From Clostridium felsineum DSM 794 (lineage in GTDB: Bacteria > Bacillota > Clostridia > Clostridiales > Clostridiaceae): a stretch of 64,000 nucleotides of DNA. Position numbers and translations under genes: made by a program. The DNA is taken from contig NZ_CP096980.1 of NCBI RefSeq assembly GCF_002006355.2, forward strand, positions 2,976,001-3,040,000, written 5' to 3'. The notes below the pieces were generated by a model. It saw only the letters and a program-made list of their open reading frames with translations, was not told the origin of the DNA and did not search any database. Below are positions 1-9,669 of this stretch, piece by piece. Numbering within the stretch: position 1 is the stretch's first letter; every line of letters begins with the position of its first letter.

Positions 1-2634
1 TCCTTTATACCTAGGCATTGAAACTTTTGCATTATAGATAAAGTAAATAGAAAAAGCAGATTCTTTAAATATATCCTTATTAGTAAAGTAATGTGCGTCT
101 GATGTAATACATTCTTTATCCTCAACTAAACATAGTAAATTATCAACTGAATTATAATAATACAAGCCATTGTCTACATTCTCTATTCTATCTTTTTTTA
201 CATATATAAACACATCCACAGGATATAATCCACCAGCACTTGCATAGTAATAGTATTTATACCCCCCTAATTTTATTTGCTTAAACGTACTCAACATTGT
301 TGAAAAATCATCAAATGATATTTTAGTTTCACAATCATATTCTCTGCAGCTATATCTTTTTGCCATATTTTCAGGCATTTTAGTTTCTTGCCTAAGTTCT
401 ATGACTTTTTCACTATCATAACTAAGCTTTCTATTTAATTGTTCACGCTTATATTTTTCATAAACTTCCTTTTTAACAATTAAATCATTTCCATAGTCAT
501 GCTTTAATAAATTATCTTGACTGCTAAACAAATCTTCAATTTTTAAAATCTCATTTACAAGAATCTTATCATTCATTAATTTATCTAAAGCTTGTCTTAA
601 TTCTAAATTATTATAATATGTGAATTCATTCACTATAGTTTCTAATGTACAGCCATTTTGTGTTAAAAAGTACAACTTTGGTAATAATGATAAATAAACT
701 TTTTCTGAATATTCTTTTTCGCCGATTATCAATACATCATTCTCAATTCTCCATTGCATAATAGGTGACCAATAATATATCTCTTCTCTTTTCTTGTTTA
801 TAGTTTTCTTATCATCAACACCATCAGACGAATGCGTTATTGAAGTCTTTTGTATTAATCTCTCTAAGTCTTCAATATTATTTAACTTCAAAAAATCCTT
901 AAATTTTATCTGAATACTAAAAGCTTCTTCTAATTTAGATATGATAGACACCATTAATATTGAATTTAATCCCATTTCGTAAAAATTATCCTTAATACCT
1001 ATCTTTATCTTACCTTCAAAAGCATCTTGAAAAATCATAACTAATTTCTCTTGAATTTCATTAGAAGGTGCAGCATAATTTTCATTTACCTCATTATCAT
1101 CTATTGGCTGCGGTAAATTCTTCCTATCAATTTTACCGTTAGCTGTTAAAGGTATCCTTTCAATTTGGATTAACTTTGTAGGAATCATATATGGAGGAAG
1201 CATTTTACTCAAATGTTCTTTAATTTCACTCTTTGGCATATTTTTGCTTGCTACGTAATATCCACAAAGATAATTATTATTTAAACTATCCTTCTTTACA
1301 GTGACAATTGAAGACTTAATACCCTCAAATGAATTCATTGTAGTTTCCACTTCACTTAATTCTACTCTATATCCACGAACCTTTACTTGATTATCTTCTC
1401 TCCCAATGAACTCAACGTAGCCACCTTTATTTAATATTCCATAATCACCAGTTTTGTAAATTTTTCCAAAATCCGGATGGTTAATAAATGCTTTTTTCGT
1501 TTTTTCCTCGTCATTTATATAACCTAATGCTACACCATCTCCACCAATATATATTTCTCCTTTAATTCCTTCGGGACACAATTTTTGTTCATAATTTAAT
1601 ATATATATACTTTGGTTTGCTAATGGCATTCCATAAGGTATACTTTTCCACGTATCTTTTACTTCTTCTATTGGATAGTAAATAGACCATATTGAGGCTT
1701 CCGTAGCTCCACCCAAGCTAACAACCTTGCTATTTTTAAAATGATTTTTTATTTTACTTGGAAGATTTAGAGGTATCCAATCACCACTTAATAGTACTAA
1801 TCTTAAATCAGAACTATTATCTTCAGCTTTTATGTTATCAACTAAAATTGTCATTGTTGAAGGAATAGAATTCCAAATTGTTATTTTATTATTTCTCATA
1901 ACCTCTAAAATATTTTTAACATCTCTTTGATCCGCAACTTGTACTAAAGTAGCCCCTACACTTAAACATCCAAAAATATCATATACAGATAAATCAAAAC
2001 ACATTGAAGATAATGCAATTATTCTATCTTCCTCACTAACATTAAACTTTCTATTTATATCCAGTATTGTATTGCATGCAGATTTATGTGTTATTTCAAC
2101 TCCTTTGGGAACTCCAGTACTTCCAGATGTATAAATAACATACGCTAAACTATTTACATCAACTTTTATTGAAAGCTTATTTTTATCATAAAAACTTAAA
2201 TTCTCAGTATCATAAGTATCCTCTTTTAGAATAATATTACAATTACTATTATTTTTAATATACTCTACTCTGTCATCCGGATAATCAGGATCGATAGGCA
2301 CATATGCGCAACCTGCTTTAAGGATACCTAAAACATTAATAATTGTATTTATCTTCCTTGAAGCAATTACTGCTACTAATTCACTTTTTTTTAAATGCTT
2401 TTTTAGTAAATAGTTGGCTACTTGATTTGACTTTTCCTCTAACTCCCAATAACAAATTTTATTTTCTCCCTCTATGATAGCAACATTATCAGGATATTTA
2501 TGAGCTGCTTTTGAAACAATTTCATGTAGAGTATTTATTTCTATATTTTCTTTAGTCTTATTATACCTAGTATATATATCCTTAACATTTGTACTTAAAT
2601 TCAACTTTTCAAGAATATTAAATTTTTGATCCAT
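1..2634 (-). CDS. NRPS: Cys-adenylation, PCP and SagB-type oxidase (partial)
   Basis: This is a non-ribosomal peptide synthetase whose 878 visible codons are open to the left edge, so the C-terminus is missing. The adenylation domain (about 32-510) has core motif YTSGSTGVPKG near 170 and ends at NGKIDRK near 505. Its specificity residues D214, L215, Y218, N255, L281, S283, L307, I315 and W316 read DLYNLSLIW, the published cysteine code. A carrier domain follows with phosphopantetheine serine S558 (GLNSI). From about 630 to the edge is a SagB/McbC-like flavin oxidase, with CREYD at 763 and ASAGGLYPVDVF near 800. The upstream PKS ends in a cyclisation domain, so the split Cy-A-PCP-Ox module should convert Cys to thiazoline and then thiazole (inference). 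ATG at 2634 overlaps the PKS stop as TAATG and has a strong AGAGGAGG site. Confidence 0.93.
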   Translation of the reverse strand, partial: MDQKFNILEKLNLSTNVKDIYTRYNKTKENIEINTLHEIVSKAAHKYPDNVAIIEGENKICYWELEEKSNQVANYLLKKHLKKSELVAVIASRKINTIINVLGILKAGCAYVPIDPDYPDDRVEYIKNNSNCNIILKEDTYDTENLSFYDKNKLSIKVDVNSLAYVIYTSGSTGVPKGVEITHKSACNTILDINRKFNVSEEDRIIALSSMCFDLSVYDIFGCLSVGATLVQVADQRDVKNILEVMRNNKITIWNSIPSTMTILVDNIKAEDNSSDLRLVLLSGDWIPLNLPSKIKNHFKNSKVVSLGGATEASIWSIYYPIEEVKDTWKSIPYGMPLANQSIYILNYEQKLCPEGIKGEIYIGGDGVALGYINDEEKTKKAFINHPDFGKIYKTGDYGILNKGGYVEFIGREDNQVKVRGYRVELSEVETTMNSFEGIKSSIVTVKKDSLNNNYLCGYYVASKNMPKSEIKEHLSKMLPPYMIPTKLIQIERIPLTANGKIDRKNLPQPIDDNEVNENYAAPSNEIQEKLVMIFQDAFEGKIKIGIKDNFYEMGLNSILMVSIISKLEEAFSIQIKFKDFLKLNNIEDLERLIQKTSITHSSDGVDDKKTINKKREEIYYWSPIMQWRIENDVLIIGEKEYSEKVYLSLLPKLYFLTQNGCTLETIVNEFTYYNNLELRQALDKLMNDKILVNEILKIEDLFSSQDNLLKHDYGNDLIVKKEVYEKYKREQLNRKLSYDSEKVIELRQETKMPENMAKRYSCREYDCETKISFDDFSTMLSTFKQIKLGGYKYYYYASAGGLYPVDVFIYVKKDRIENVDNGLYYYNSVDNLLCLVEDKECITSDAHYFTNKDIFKESAFSIYFIYNAKVSMPRYKG

Positions 2635-5600
2635 TATTTATCCTCCTCTGTATTTATGCTAATTAAATAATCCAATATTCCTACATACTGATTAAACATA
2701 TTATTTATAACATCTTTATCAAATATTTCGCTTACATAATCCCAATTAATTACCAATTCGCCACCTATTTCCCCCGCTTGATGATCTATATATACCTGTG
2801 GTGTTTGACTCATTCCTATTTTTGTTTCTCCAAATTCTGACCAAGGATTATACTCTCCATCAAATAACATACTTGTAAAAACAATAGGCATTACTGGCTG
2901 ACCAACCTTTTTATCTCTAACTGCAATTTTTCTGATCATTTCTACTCCATCAAATGATCTATGTTCTAAAGAATTTAGAACATCTTTGTGAATATTCTTT
3001 ACACGATCGAAAAATGATTCTTCATTATTAAAATTAATTGGGATTAGCATTACTGATGTAAAATCACCAACAATCTTATCTACATCTTTATGAAATGGTA
3101 ATCTATTGAATACAGTTAGACTTACTGTAAATCTGGATTGATTACTCCAATAAGCTAATACCTCTGCATAAGCTGTACAAAGTAATGAGGATGGTGAAAC
3201 ACCTAATTCTTTAGCTATATCTTTTATTTTGCCCCAGTTTTCTTTATTATAGGTTCTTGAAAGTCTCTTAAAACTTGGATTAGAAATATCAGAAGGATTA
3301 ACTTTATAAAGTAACTCAGGAGCCTTAGGAAAATCCTCTAGCTTTTCAAGCCAATATTTTTTATCATTTTCATACATTTTAGAATGGTTGAATTTCTCTA
3401 AAGCTAACATATAATCTCTAAAAGTCAGTTCAAGTTTTGGTAACTCAAGATTTTCATTTTTATAATAAGAAATCCACTCATCTCCTATAATTCTTAAACT
3501 ACTTCCATCCATTATTAATGTATCAAATGCAATAAATAGATGATGTTTTTTGTCATTTATCTTTAAAGCCACTATTCTTATTAACGGCCATTCATCTGCC
3601 TTAAATGACTTCAAAGCTACTTTTTCTCTTTCTTCAGTAATATATTTTTCTATTTCTTCATTATTCATTTGAGAAATATCAGTAATTTCAATATTATATT
3701 TTAACTCACCCTTTAAAATATGCTGTGTACCATTATTATCAACTACTGCTCTAAGCATTGGATGTCTTGCTATTAACTTATTTAGGCTTCTATTCAATCT
3801 CTTAATATCCAATGAGGTCTCTATTTCCATATATACTTGAGGTGCTACACCTCCCATTTCAAATGAATCATTTCTACCTAATAAATATGACATTTGAATA
3901 TCTGTAATTGGAAAACTATCATACATTGAACTTGGATCAGGAGTTATTGAAAGATATTCTTCTTGTGTAATACTTTTCTCTTTACTTTCTAACATCTGTG
4001 CGAGTGTTTTAACTGAATTTTGTTCATTGAATTCTGAATAACTTAGATTAGTTTTTAATTTTTTATTTATCTTGGATACAATTTGCATCATAGCAATTGA
4101 GTGACCACCGACCTCATAAAAATTAACATTAATATCTATTTCGTCTAATCCTAAAACATCACACCATATTTCTGCTACTATTACTTCTACCTCTGTATAA
4201 TTGTTACTTTCCCTACCTACAATACTTATTTGCTTCTTGTTAGGTAAATTAACCTCTCTATTTTCTTTAAACTCCCCTAAAACATTATTAAGTTCTTCAG
4301 TCAATTCTTTTGAGAGTTCAGATTTCTTCATAATTTCTTCTATTATTTGAACTGCATTATAGCTTTCATTATTTTTTTCCGGTATTTCCACCCAGCACTT
4401 AGTTTTTTCAAAGATATAGGTTGGTATTGATACTTTAGTATATTTCTTATCGCTATATAATCTTTTCCAACTTATTTCTGCCCCTTCTTTATAATATCTT
4501 GCTATTTGCTCCAAATACATCTTATCGCGACGTCCATTATCAATAAATAAACTAATAAAATTATCTATGTTCTCGTAAGAAGCTTGTTCTACTGAATCAT
4601 TATTATTTTCTTTTATAAACGTTTCATATCCATTATCTAATATTTTGTTTATTTTATTTTCTAAATCTTTTATATCTTTGACAACAAGCGCTAATCTGTA
4701 TTTATAGTGACTTCTGCCACAACTAGCTGTATAACATAGGCTAGTAATATTATTGCACGTATTATTCTTTAAATATTGACTATAACTTTTAATATATTCC
4801 CATAAAGAATTAGCACTCTTGCTTGATAAGACAAATAAATTAACACAATCAGATTCTTCCTTATATTTACTGTTTTCCTCCTCAAGAATCACATGGCAAT
4901 TTGTTCCACTAAATCCGAATGAATTAATAGCACATCTTCTTGGTGTTGATCTTTCCGCCCATTTAACGGATTTATTTAAGAAATATACTGGAGAATTTTC
5001 AAAATTAATTTTTGAATTTGGAATTTCCCAATTAATACTTGCTGGTAATTCTTTGTATTTTAGTGCTAATACCATTTTTATTACAGCAGCAATTCCTGAT
5101 GTTGCATTACAATGACCTATAGATGATTTAATACTTCCTATTCCACAAAACTGCTTTTTGCTTGTAAACTGTTTATATGCATTTGTAATACTATTAACCT
5201 CAATAGGATCACCAATTTCTGTTCCCGTTCCATGGCATTCTATGTAATCAATTGTTTCTGGATTAATATTCGTATTTTTTAGGCAATCAACTATCATCTG
5301 TGTTTGAGCTTCTGGATTAGGTGTAGATATTCCCATCGAAGCACCATCTTGGTTAACAGTAGAACCTTTTATTACTGCATAAATATGATCACCATCTTCT
5401 CTTGCTTTTTTCAATGGTTTAAGTAATAATGATGCAACTCCTTCCCCCCAAACAATTCCATCTGAAGAGTTGTCAAAAGCCCTTAAATGATAAGAGGAGG
5501 ATTCAACTCCAAGCTTATTGTACTCATTACATATAGGCATTATTTCTACTCTCGCTCCACCTGCTAATGCCATCTCACATTCTCCATTTAGAATAGCTTG

Positions 5601-8381
5601 ACATGCTAAGTGAACCGCTACAAGAGATGATGCACATGCTGTATCAACTAACATACTTGGTCCCTTTAAATCAAGTAAATACGAAATTCTACTTGGTATT
5701 ACAGAAGATAAATTAGGGCCTACAGCTAATTTAAATGACTCCTCATCTACTTCGTTGACAATTCGCCAATAATTAAAAGCAAAGTCATTGGCATATCCTA
5801 AATATACACCTGTCTTAGTTCCTGCTATTTCTTCTTTAGAGTATCCAGCATCTTCTATAGTTTTCCAAGCTTCCTGAAGAAATAGTCTCTGGTGAGGATC
5901 CATTATATTAGCCTCTTTAGGAGATATATTGAAAAATTTCCAGTCAAATTCATCAATATTCTTCATATATCCACACTTAATATATTTTACATTACCATCA
6001 TATTTACCAGAGTACCTCAAATACTTATTGGCATATTTTTTTCTATCCCTAGGAAAATTTACAATACATTCCCTTTCAGAAATCATATTATCCCAATATT
6101 CTTCTACAGAATCGGCTGCTGGCAATTTAGCTGAAATTCCAATAACCGCAATATCTGTATCATTATTTACCATTTTAGGCTCTTTATTTTGAGTTTCATT
6201 TTCTATATTAGCAAAATTATTATCCAAATATTTTCCCAATTTGCCTATTGTAGGATAAGAAAAAATATCAGCAATAGAAAATTCAATTCCTAATACCTTC
6301 TTTAAATCTTCATGAAATTTAGTTAAAACAATGGAATCCCCACCCATATCACTAAACCTATCATTTATACCTATTTTATTAATTCCCATTAATTTTTTCA
6401 GTATAGTAGTAATTACTTTCTCAGTTCTTGTATATAATCCATTACTTCTACCTGATAAAATAATTGTATCGTCTATATCAAACTTCACTTGTTGTGATTT
6501 ATTTATGTCCTTCTTTTCTTTATTAATATCCTTTTTAGGCACCTTTATCCAACATATATTTTTCTTAAATTGATATGTGGGAACATGTACCACTTTATAA
6601 CTTTTTTCCTCATACAGTTTACTAAAGTCAACATCTGCACCTTCTATATATAATTTAGCGATATTACTTAATTTTTCACTACTAATATTATTGTCAATTA
6701 AACTATTAGCCTCACTTGTAAGTTTATCCTTATTCAATTTATCTACTAAAAAATTTTTATTATAATAAACCCCATCTAATTTATTATCTAATAATTTTTC
6801 ATATAATTCCTCTACGCTTTTAAATACAATAGCCATCCTATAATTATAATGATTTCTTCTAACATTAGCTGTATAACATATATTTCCTATGCCATCTATA
6901 CATGTATTCTTCAACATGTTTTTGTACTCATTTACCAACATTTCAAGACTTTCCTTGTTCTTGGCCGACAAAGTTAATATATAACTATCACAGTGATTAT
7001 CGTTATCTTTTACACATAAACTTTCATCTTTTTCTAATATCATATGCGCATTTGTACCACTTACACCAAAAGAACTAATACCACATCTTATAATTCCATT
7101 ATTATCATCTAACTTTCTTAGCTTATTATTAATGAATAAAGGTGAATCTTCAAATTTAATACTTTTATTAGGATAGTCAAAATTAATTAGTGGTGGAATA
7201 GTTTTATATTTCATCATTAAAAGCACCTTTATTACACCAATAACTCCTGATGCTTGTATAGAATGTCCCACATTAGGTTTTATGCTGCCTATAGCACAAA
7301 ACTGTTTTTTATCGGTATACATTTCAAATGCTCTTTTTATTCCTTTTATTTCAATTGGATCTCCAAGTTTTGTTCCTGTTCCATGTGCCTCAATGTAACT
7401 TAAACTTGTAGGTGAAATTCCAGCTTTTTGCCAAGTTGTAGTAATAAGTTCTTCTTGGGCTATTTGATTTGGCGCAGTAATTCCTGAAGATTTTCCATCT
7501 TGATTTAATGAACTTGCCTTTATTACACCATATATATTATCCTTATCCTCAATTGCTTTACTTAGTGTTTTAAGAATTACTACTCCTATACCTTCTCCTA
7601 ATAAAGTACCATTAGAACTATCATCAAATGTTTTAACTCTACTATTTTTTGATTCAACTCCTAAACTAGAATGATTTTTACTAGGTAATACTCTAATACT
7701 TACTCCACCTGCAATAGCCATATCACATTCTTTACTTTTAAGTGCTTGTGAAGCTATATGTATTGCAGTCAGTGAAGAAGAGCATGTTGTATCAATTATC
7801 ATACTAGGACCTTTTAAGTTTAATAAATATGATAATCTACTTGCTAAAATAGGTTTAATATTCCCTGTCTGTGCTATCCCTACAACATCAGGATCTATGT
7901 TAGAAATAATATTTAGATACTCTGAATCATCACCATAACCAACATATACACCAGTTTTACTGTTTGACAATTTCTTTTCAACACATCCTGCATCTTCTAT
8001 TGCCTCCCATGCGGTTTGTAAAAACAATCTTTGACCAGGATCCATTAACTCAGCTTCTTTAGGGTTAATATTAAAAAATTCATAATCAAATTTATCAATT
8101 TCCTCTATATAATTAGCATAAATAAATTTAATTTCTTCCCTTTTATATCCTAAATATTCCAGATAATCTATATTGAATTTTTTTCTATTTTGAGGAACTG
8201 CTCTAACACACTCTTTTCCAACTTTTAAACTATCCCAAAATTCTTCAACATTATCTGCACAAGGCGCCTTTACTGACATTCCTATAATGGCTATACTTTC
8301 ATCCTTATAAGCATTTTTATTACTACTATCTTCATCACTAAATTCTGTTATATCAATTTTATTAAGTATATCAAGATTCAT
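2634..8381 (-). CDS. Bimodular AT-less polyketide synthase with C-terminal Cy domain
   Basis: The 1915-residue protein has domain order KS1 (about 28-450), ACP1 (about 640-705), KS2 (about 740-1160), ACP2 (about 1390-1450) and heterocyclisation domain Cy (about 1475-1915). KS1 has C200, H333 and H373; KS2 has C916, H1050 and H1090; both triads are complete. The carrier serines are S683 (GGDSI) and S1428 (GGHSI). There is no acyltransferase, ketoreductase, dehydratase or methyltransferase domain; a short linker remains after each KS, as in trans-AT synthases. The Cy domain shows DxxxxDxxS (D1620, D1625, S1628) instead of HHxxxDG, and starts with PITDIQMSYLLGR. It should make two malonyl extensions left as beta-keto groups, then condense with and cyclise Cys on the next protein. 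Start ATG has AAAGGAG; 13 bp separate it from the acyltransferase gene. Confidence 0.93.
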   Translation of the reverse strand: MNLDILNKIDITEFSDEDSSNKNAYKDESIAIIGMSVKAPCADNVEEFWDSLKVGKECVRAVPQNRKKFNIDYLEYLGYKREEIKFIYANYIEEIDKFDYEFFNINPKEAELMDPGQRLFLQTAWEAIEDAGCVEKKLSNSKTGVYVGYGDDSEYLNIISNIDPDVVGIAQTGNIKPILASRLSYLLNLKGPSMIIDTTCSSSLTAIHIASQALKSKECDMAIAGGVSIRVLPSKNHSSLGVESKNSRVKTFDDSSNGTLLGEGIGVVILKTLSKAIEDKDNIYGVIKASSLNQDGKSSGITAPNQIAQEELITTTWQKAGISPTSLSYIEAHGTGTKLGDPIEIKGIKRAFEMYTDKKQFCAIGSIKPNVGHSIQASGVIGVIKVLLMMKYKTIPPLINFDYPNKSIKFEDSPLFINNKLRKLDDNNGIIRCGISSFGVSGTNAHMILEKDESLCVKDNDNHCDSYILTLSAKNKESLEMLVNEYKNMLKNTCIDGIGNICYTANVRRNHYNYRMAIVFKSVEELYEKLLDNKLDGVYYNKNFLVDKLNKDKLTSEANSLIDNNISSEKLSNIAKLYIEGADVDFSKLYEEKSYKVVHVPTYQFKKNICWIKVPKKDINKEKKDINKSQQVKFDIDDTIILSGRSNGLYTRTEKVITTILKKLMGINKIGINDRFSDMGGDSIVLTKFHEDLKKVLGIEFSIADIFSYPTIGKLGKYLDNNFANIENETQNKEPKMVNNDTDIAVIGISAKLPAADSVEEYWDNMISERECIVNFPRDRKKYANKYLRYSGKYDGNVKYIKCGYMKNIDEFDWKFFNISPKEANIMDPHQRLFLQEAWKTIEDAGYSKEEIAGTKTGVYLGYANDFAFNYWRIVNEVDEESFKLAVGPNLSSVIPSRISYLLDLKGPSMLVDTACASSLVAVHLACQAILNGECEMALAGGARVEIMPICNEYNKLGVESSSYHLRAFDNSSDGIVWGEGVASLLLKPLKKAREDGDHIYAVIKGSTVNQDGASMGISTPNPEAQTQMIVDCLKNTNINPETIDYIECHGTGTEIGDPIEVNSITNAYKQFTSKKQFCGIGSIKSSIGHCNATSGIAAVIKMVLALKYKELPASINWEIPNSKINFENSPVYFLNKSVKWAERSTPRRCAINSFGFSGTNCHVILEEENSKYKEESDCVNLFVLSSKSANSLWEYIKSYSQYLKNNTCNNITSLCYTASCGRSHYKYRLALVVKDIKDLENKINKILDNGYETFIKENNNDSVEQASYENIDNFISLFIDNGRRDKMYLEQIARYYKEGAEISWKRLYSDKKYTKVSIPTYIFEKTKCWVEIPEKNNESYNAVQIIEEIMKKSELSKELTEELNNVLGEFKENREVNLPNKKQISIVGRESNNYTEVEVIVAEIWCDVLGLDEIDINVNFYEVGGHSIAMMQIVSKINKKLKTNLSYSEFNEQNSVKTLAQMLESKEKSITQEEYLSITPDPSSMYDSFPITDIQMSYLLGRNDSFEMGGVAPQVYMEIETSLDIKRLNRSLNKLIARHPMLRAVVDNNGTQHILKGELKYNIEITDISQMNNEEIEKYITEEREKVALKSFKADEWPLIRIVALKINDKKHHLFIAFDTLIMDGSSLRIIGDEWISYYKNENLELPKLELTFRDYMLALEKFNHSKMYENDKKYWLEKLEDFPKAPELLYKVNPSDISNPSFKRLSRTYNKENWGKIKDIAKELGVSPSSLLCTAYAEVLAYWSNQSRFTVSLTVFNRLPFHKDVDKIVGDFTSVMLIPINFNNEESFFDRVKNIHKDVLNSLEHRSFDGVEMIRKIAVRDKKVGQPVMPIVFTSMLFDGEYNPWSEFGETKIGMSQTPQVYIDHQAGEIGGELVINWDYVSEIFDKDVINNMFNQYVGILDYLISINTEEDK

Positions 8382-8394
8382 ATGTTTCTCCTTT

Positions 8395-9660
8395 CTATAG
8401 TACTCTACAAAATCTGTCTATCATACTTTCTAATTCATAATTCCCTGACTTTACTATTAACTCTTTAAATCTTTCCTCTCTCTCGATTTGAGGTATCATT
8501 TTAGTATCTAATGCTGTTTGTGTTAATTGTAAGACCCTTCTACATAGTTCCAAAGTATTTGAATCATATGTTATAATGGATTTTTCTATTGAGCGAATTT
8601 CCTCACACGTATCTATAACATTTTTTTTATACATATCTTCATTTATGGCATTATTTTTTGTACATGCTATTATTGATATACATCTTTGTATAAAATCTCT
8701 ATATTGTTCAGCTATAATGCTAGCATCTTTTAATTGTTTTCTTACCTCATTAAAATTCTCAGGATCATCATACGAAAAAGTCGAAAGTTTTTGATCCAAT
8801 GATCTAAAAAAGTTTCTTAATGTCTTTTTAGGTCCAAACTCTATAACAGTATCAATACGAGTTCGTAAAAAATAATTCATAGTATCAACCCATTTTACTG
8901 GTTGTACAATTTGTTTCACCAATTTCTCTTTAATATCTTTACCGTTCTTATATGGCAAACCATTTGTATTTGAAATAACTTCTTGTTTTGGATCTAAAAA
9001 TTCATAGTCTTCTAAAAAACTTTTAAATTTAACTGCAGCATCACTCAAAAGCAAGCTATGAAATCCACCAGTTACATTTAATCTTTTTACTGTTGCTCCT
9101 ATATTTTCAAAATACTTAGCTGCTTCATCAACTAAACCTACATTTCCTGATATAACTGTTTGCTTTTCAGTATTATAATTAGATACTGATAGGATGCCAC
9201 TATCATTTTTTCTTTCATTACAATAATCTTCTATTATATCACTATTAATATCTATTATAGCTGCCATAGTTCCATCTGTTTTAGTTGCAGCTTTTCCTAT
9301 TAGTTCTCCTCTTTTTTTAACCATTGCTAATGCATCACTGAATGAAACTGATCCTTCACATGTTAATGCTGAATATTCTCCTAAACTATGTCCTGCAAAA
9401 ATCCTTGGTTTTATTCCAAATTCATCACTAAAAACTCTATAAAAAGCAGTACTTAATGTAAGAACTGCCGGTTGACAATTCTCTGGTCTTTTTAGTTCAT
9501 TTTCATCTCCTTCAAAACATAACTTCATCAAATCAAATTTTAATTTTTCATTAGCTTCCTGAAAAGTTTCTTTGGCTACAGCAAAATTTTCACATAATTC
9601 TTTTCCCATTCCAACATATTGAGATCCTTGTCCTGAAAAAACAGCTCCTATTTTATTCAT
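8395..9660 (-). CDS. Free-standing malonyl acyltransferase (trans-AT)
   Basis: The 421-residue FabD-family acyltransferase carries GQGSQYVGMG at 10-19 and the nucleophile elbow GHSLG, with S92. A GFHS motif near 200 holds the active-site His. It should load malonyl units onto the two carrier domains of the neighbouring PKS, which has no AT of its own. The catalytic part ends near residue 290. The last 130 residues are a helical extension of unknown role, absent from ordinary FabD (about 310 residues); it may dock the enzyme on the synthase (inference). AGGAGG precedes ATG. It lies inside the synthase operon, 9 bp after the loading gene and 13 bp before the PKS gene. Malonyl specificity is assumed from family and from the adjacent acc operon. 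Confidence 0.88.
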   Translation of the reverse strand: MNKIGAVFSGQGSQYVGMGKELCENFAVAKETFQEANEKLKFDLMKLCFEGDENELKRPENCQPAVLTLSTAFYRVFSDEFGIKPRIFAGHSLGEYSALTCEGSVSFSDALAMVKKRGELIGKAATKTDGTMAAIIDINSDIIEDYCNERKNDSGILSVSNYNTEKQTVISGNVGLVDEAAKYFENIGATVKRLNVTGGFHSLLLSDAAVKFKSFLEDYEFLDPKQEVISNTNGLPYKNGKDIKEKLVKQIVQPVKWVDTMNYFLRTRIDTVIEFGPKKTLRNFFRSLDQKLSTFSYDDPENFNEVRKQLKDASIIAEQYRDFIQRCISIIACTKNNAINEDMYKKNVIDTCEEIRSIEKSIITYDSNTLELCRRVLQLTQTALDTKMIPQIEREERFKELIVKSGNYELESMIDRFCRVL

Positions 9661-9669
9661 AAAATCCTC

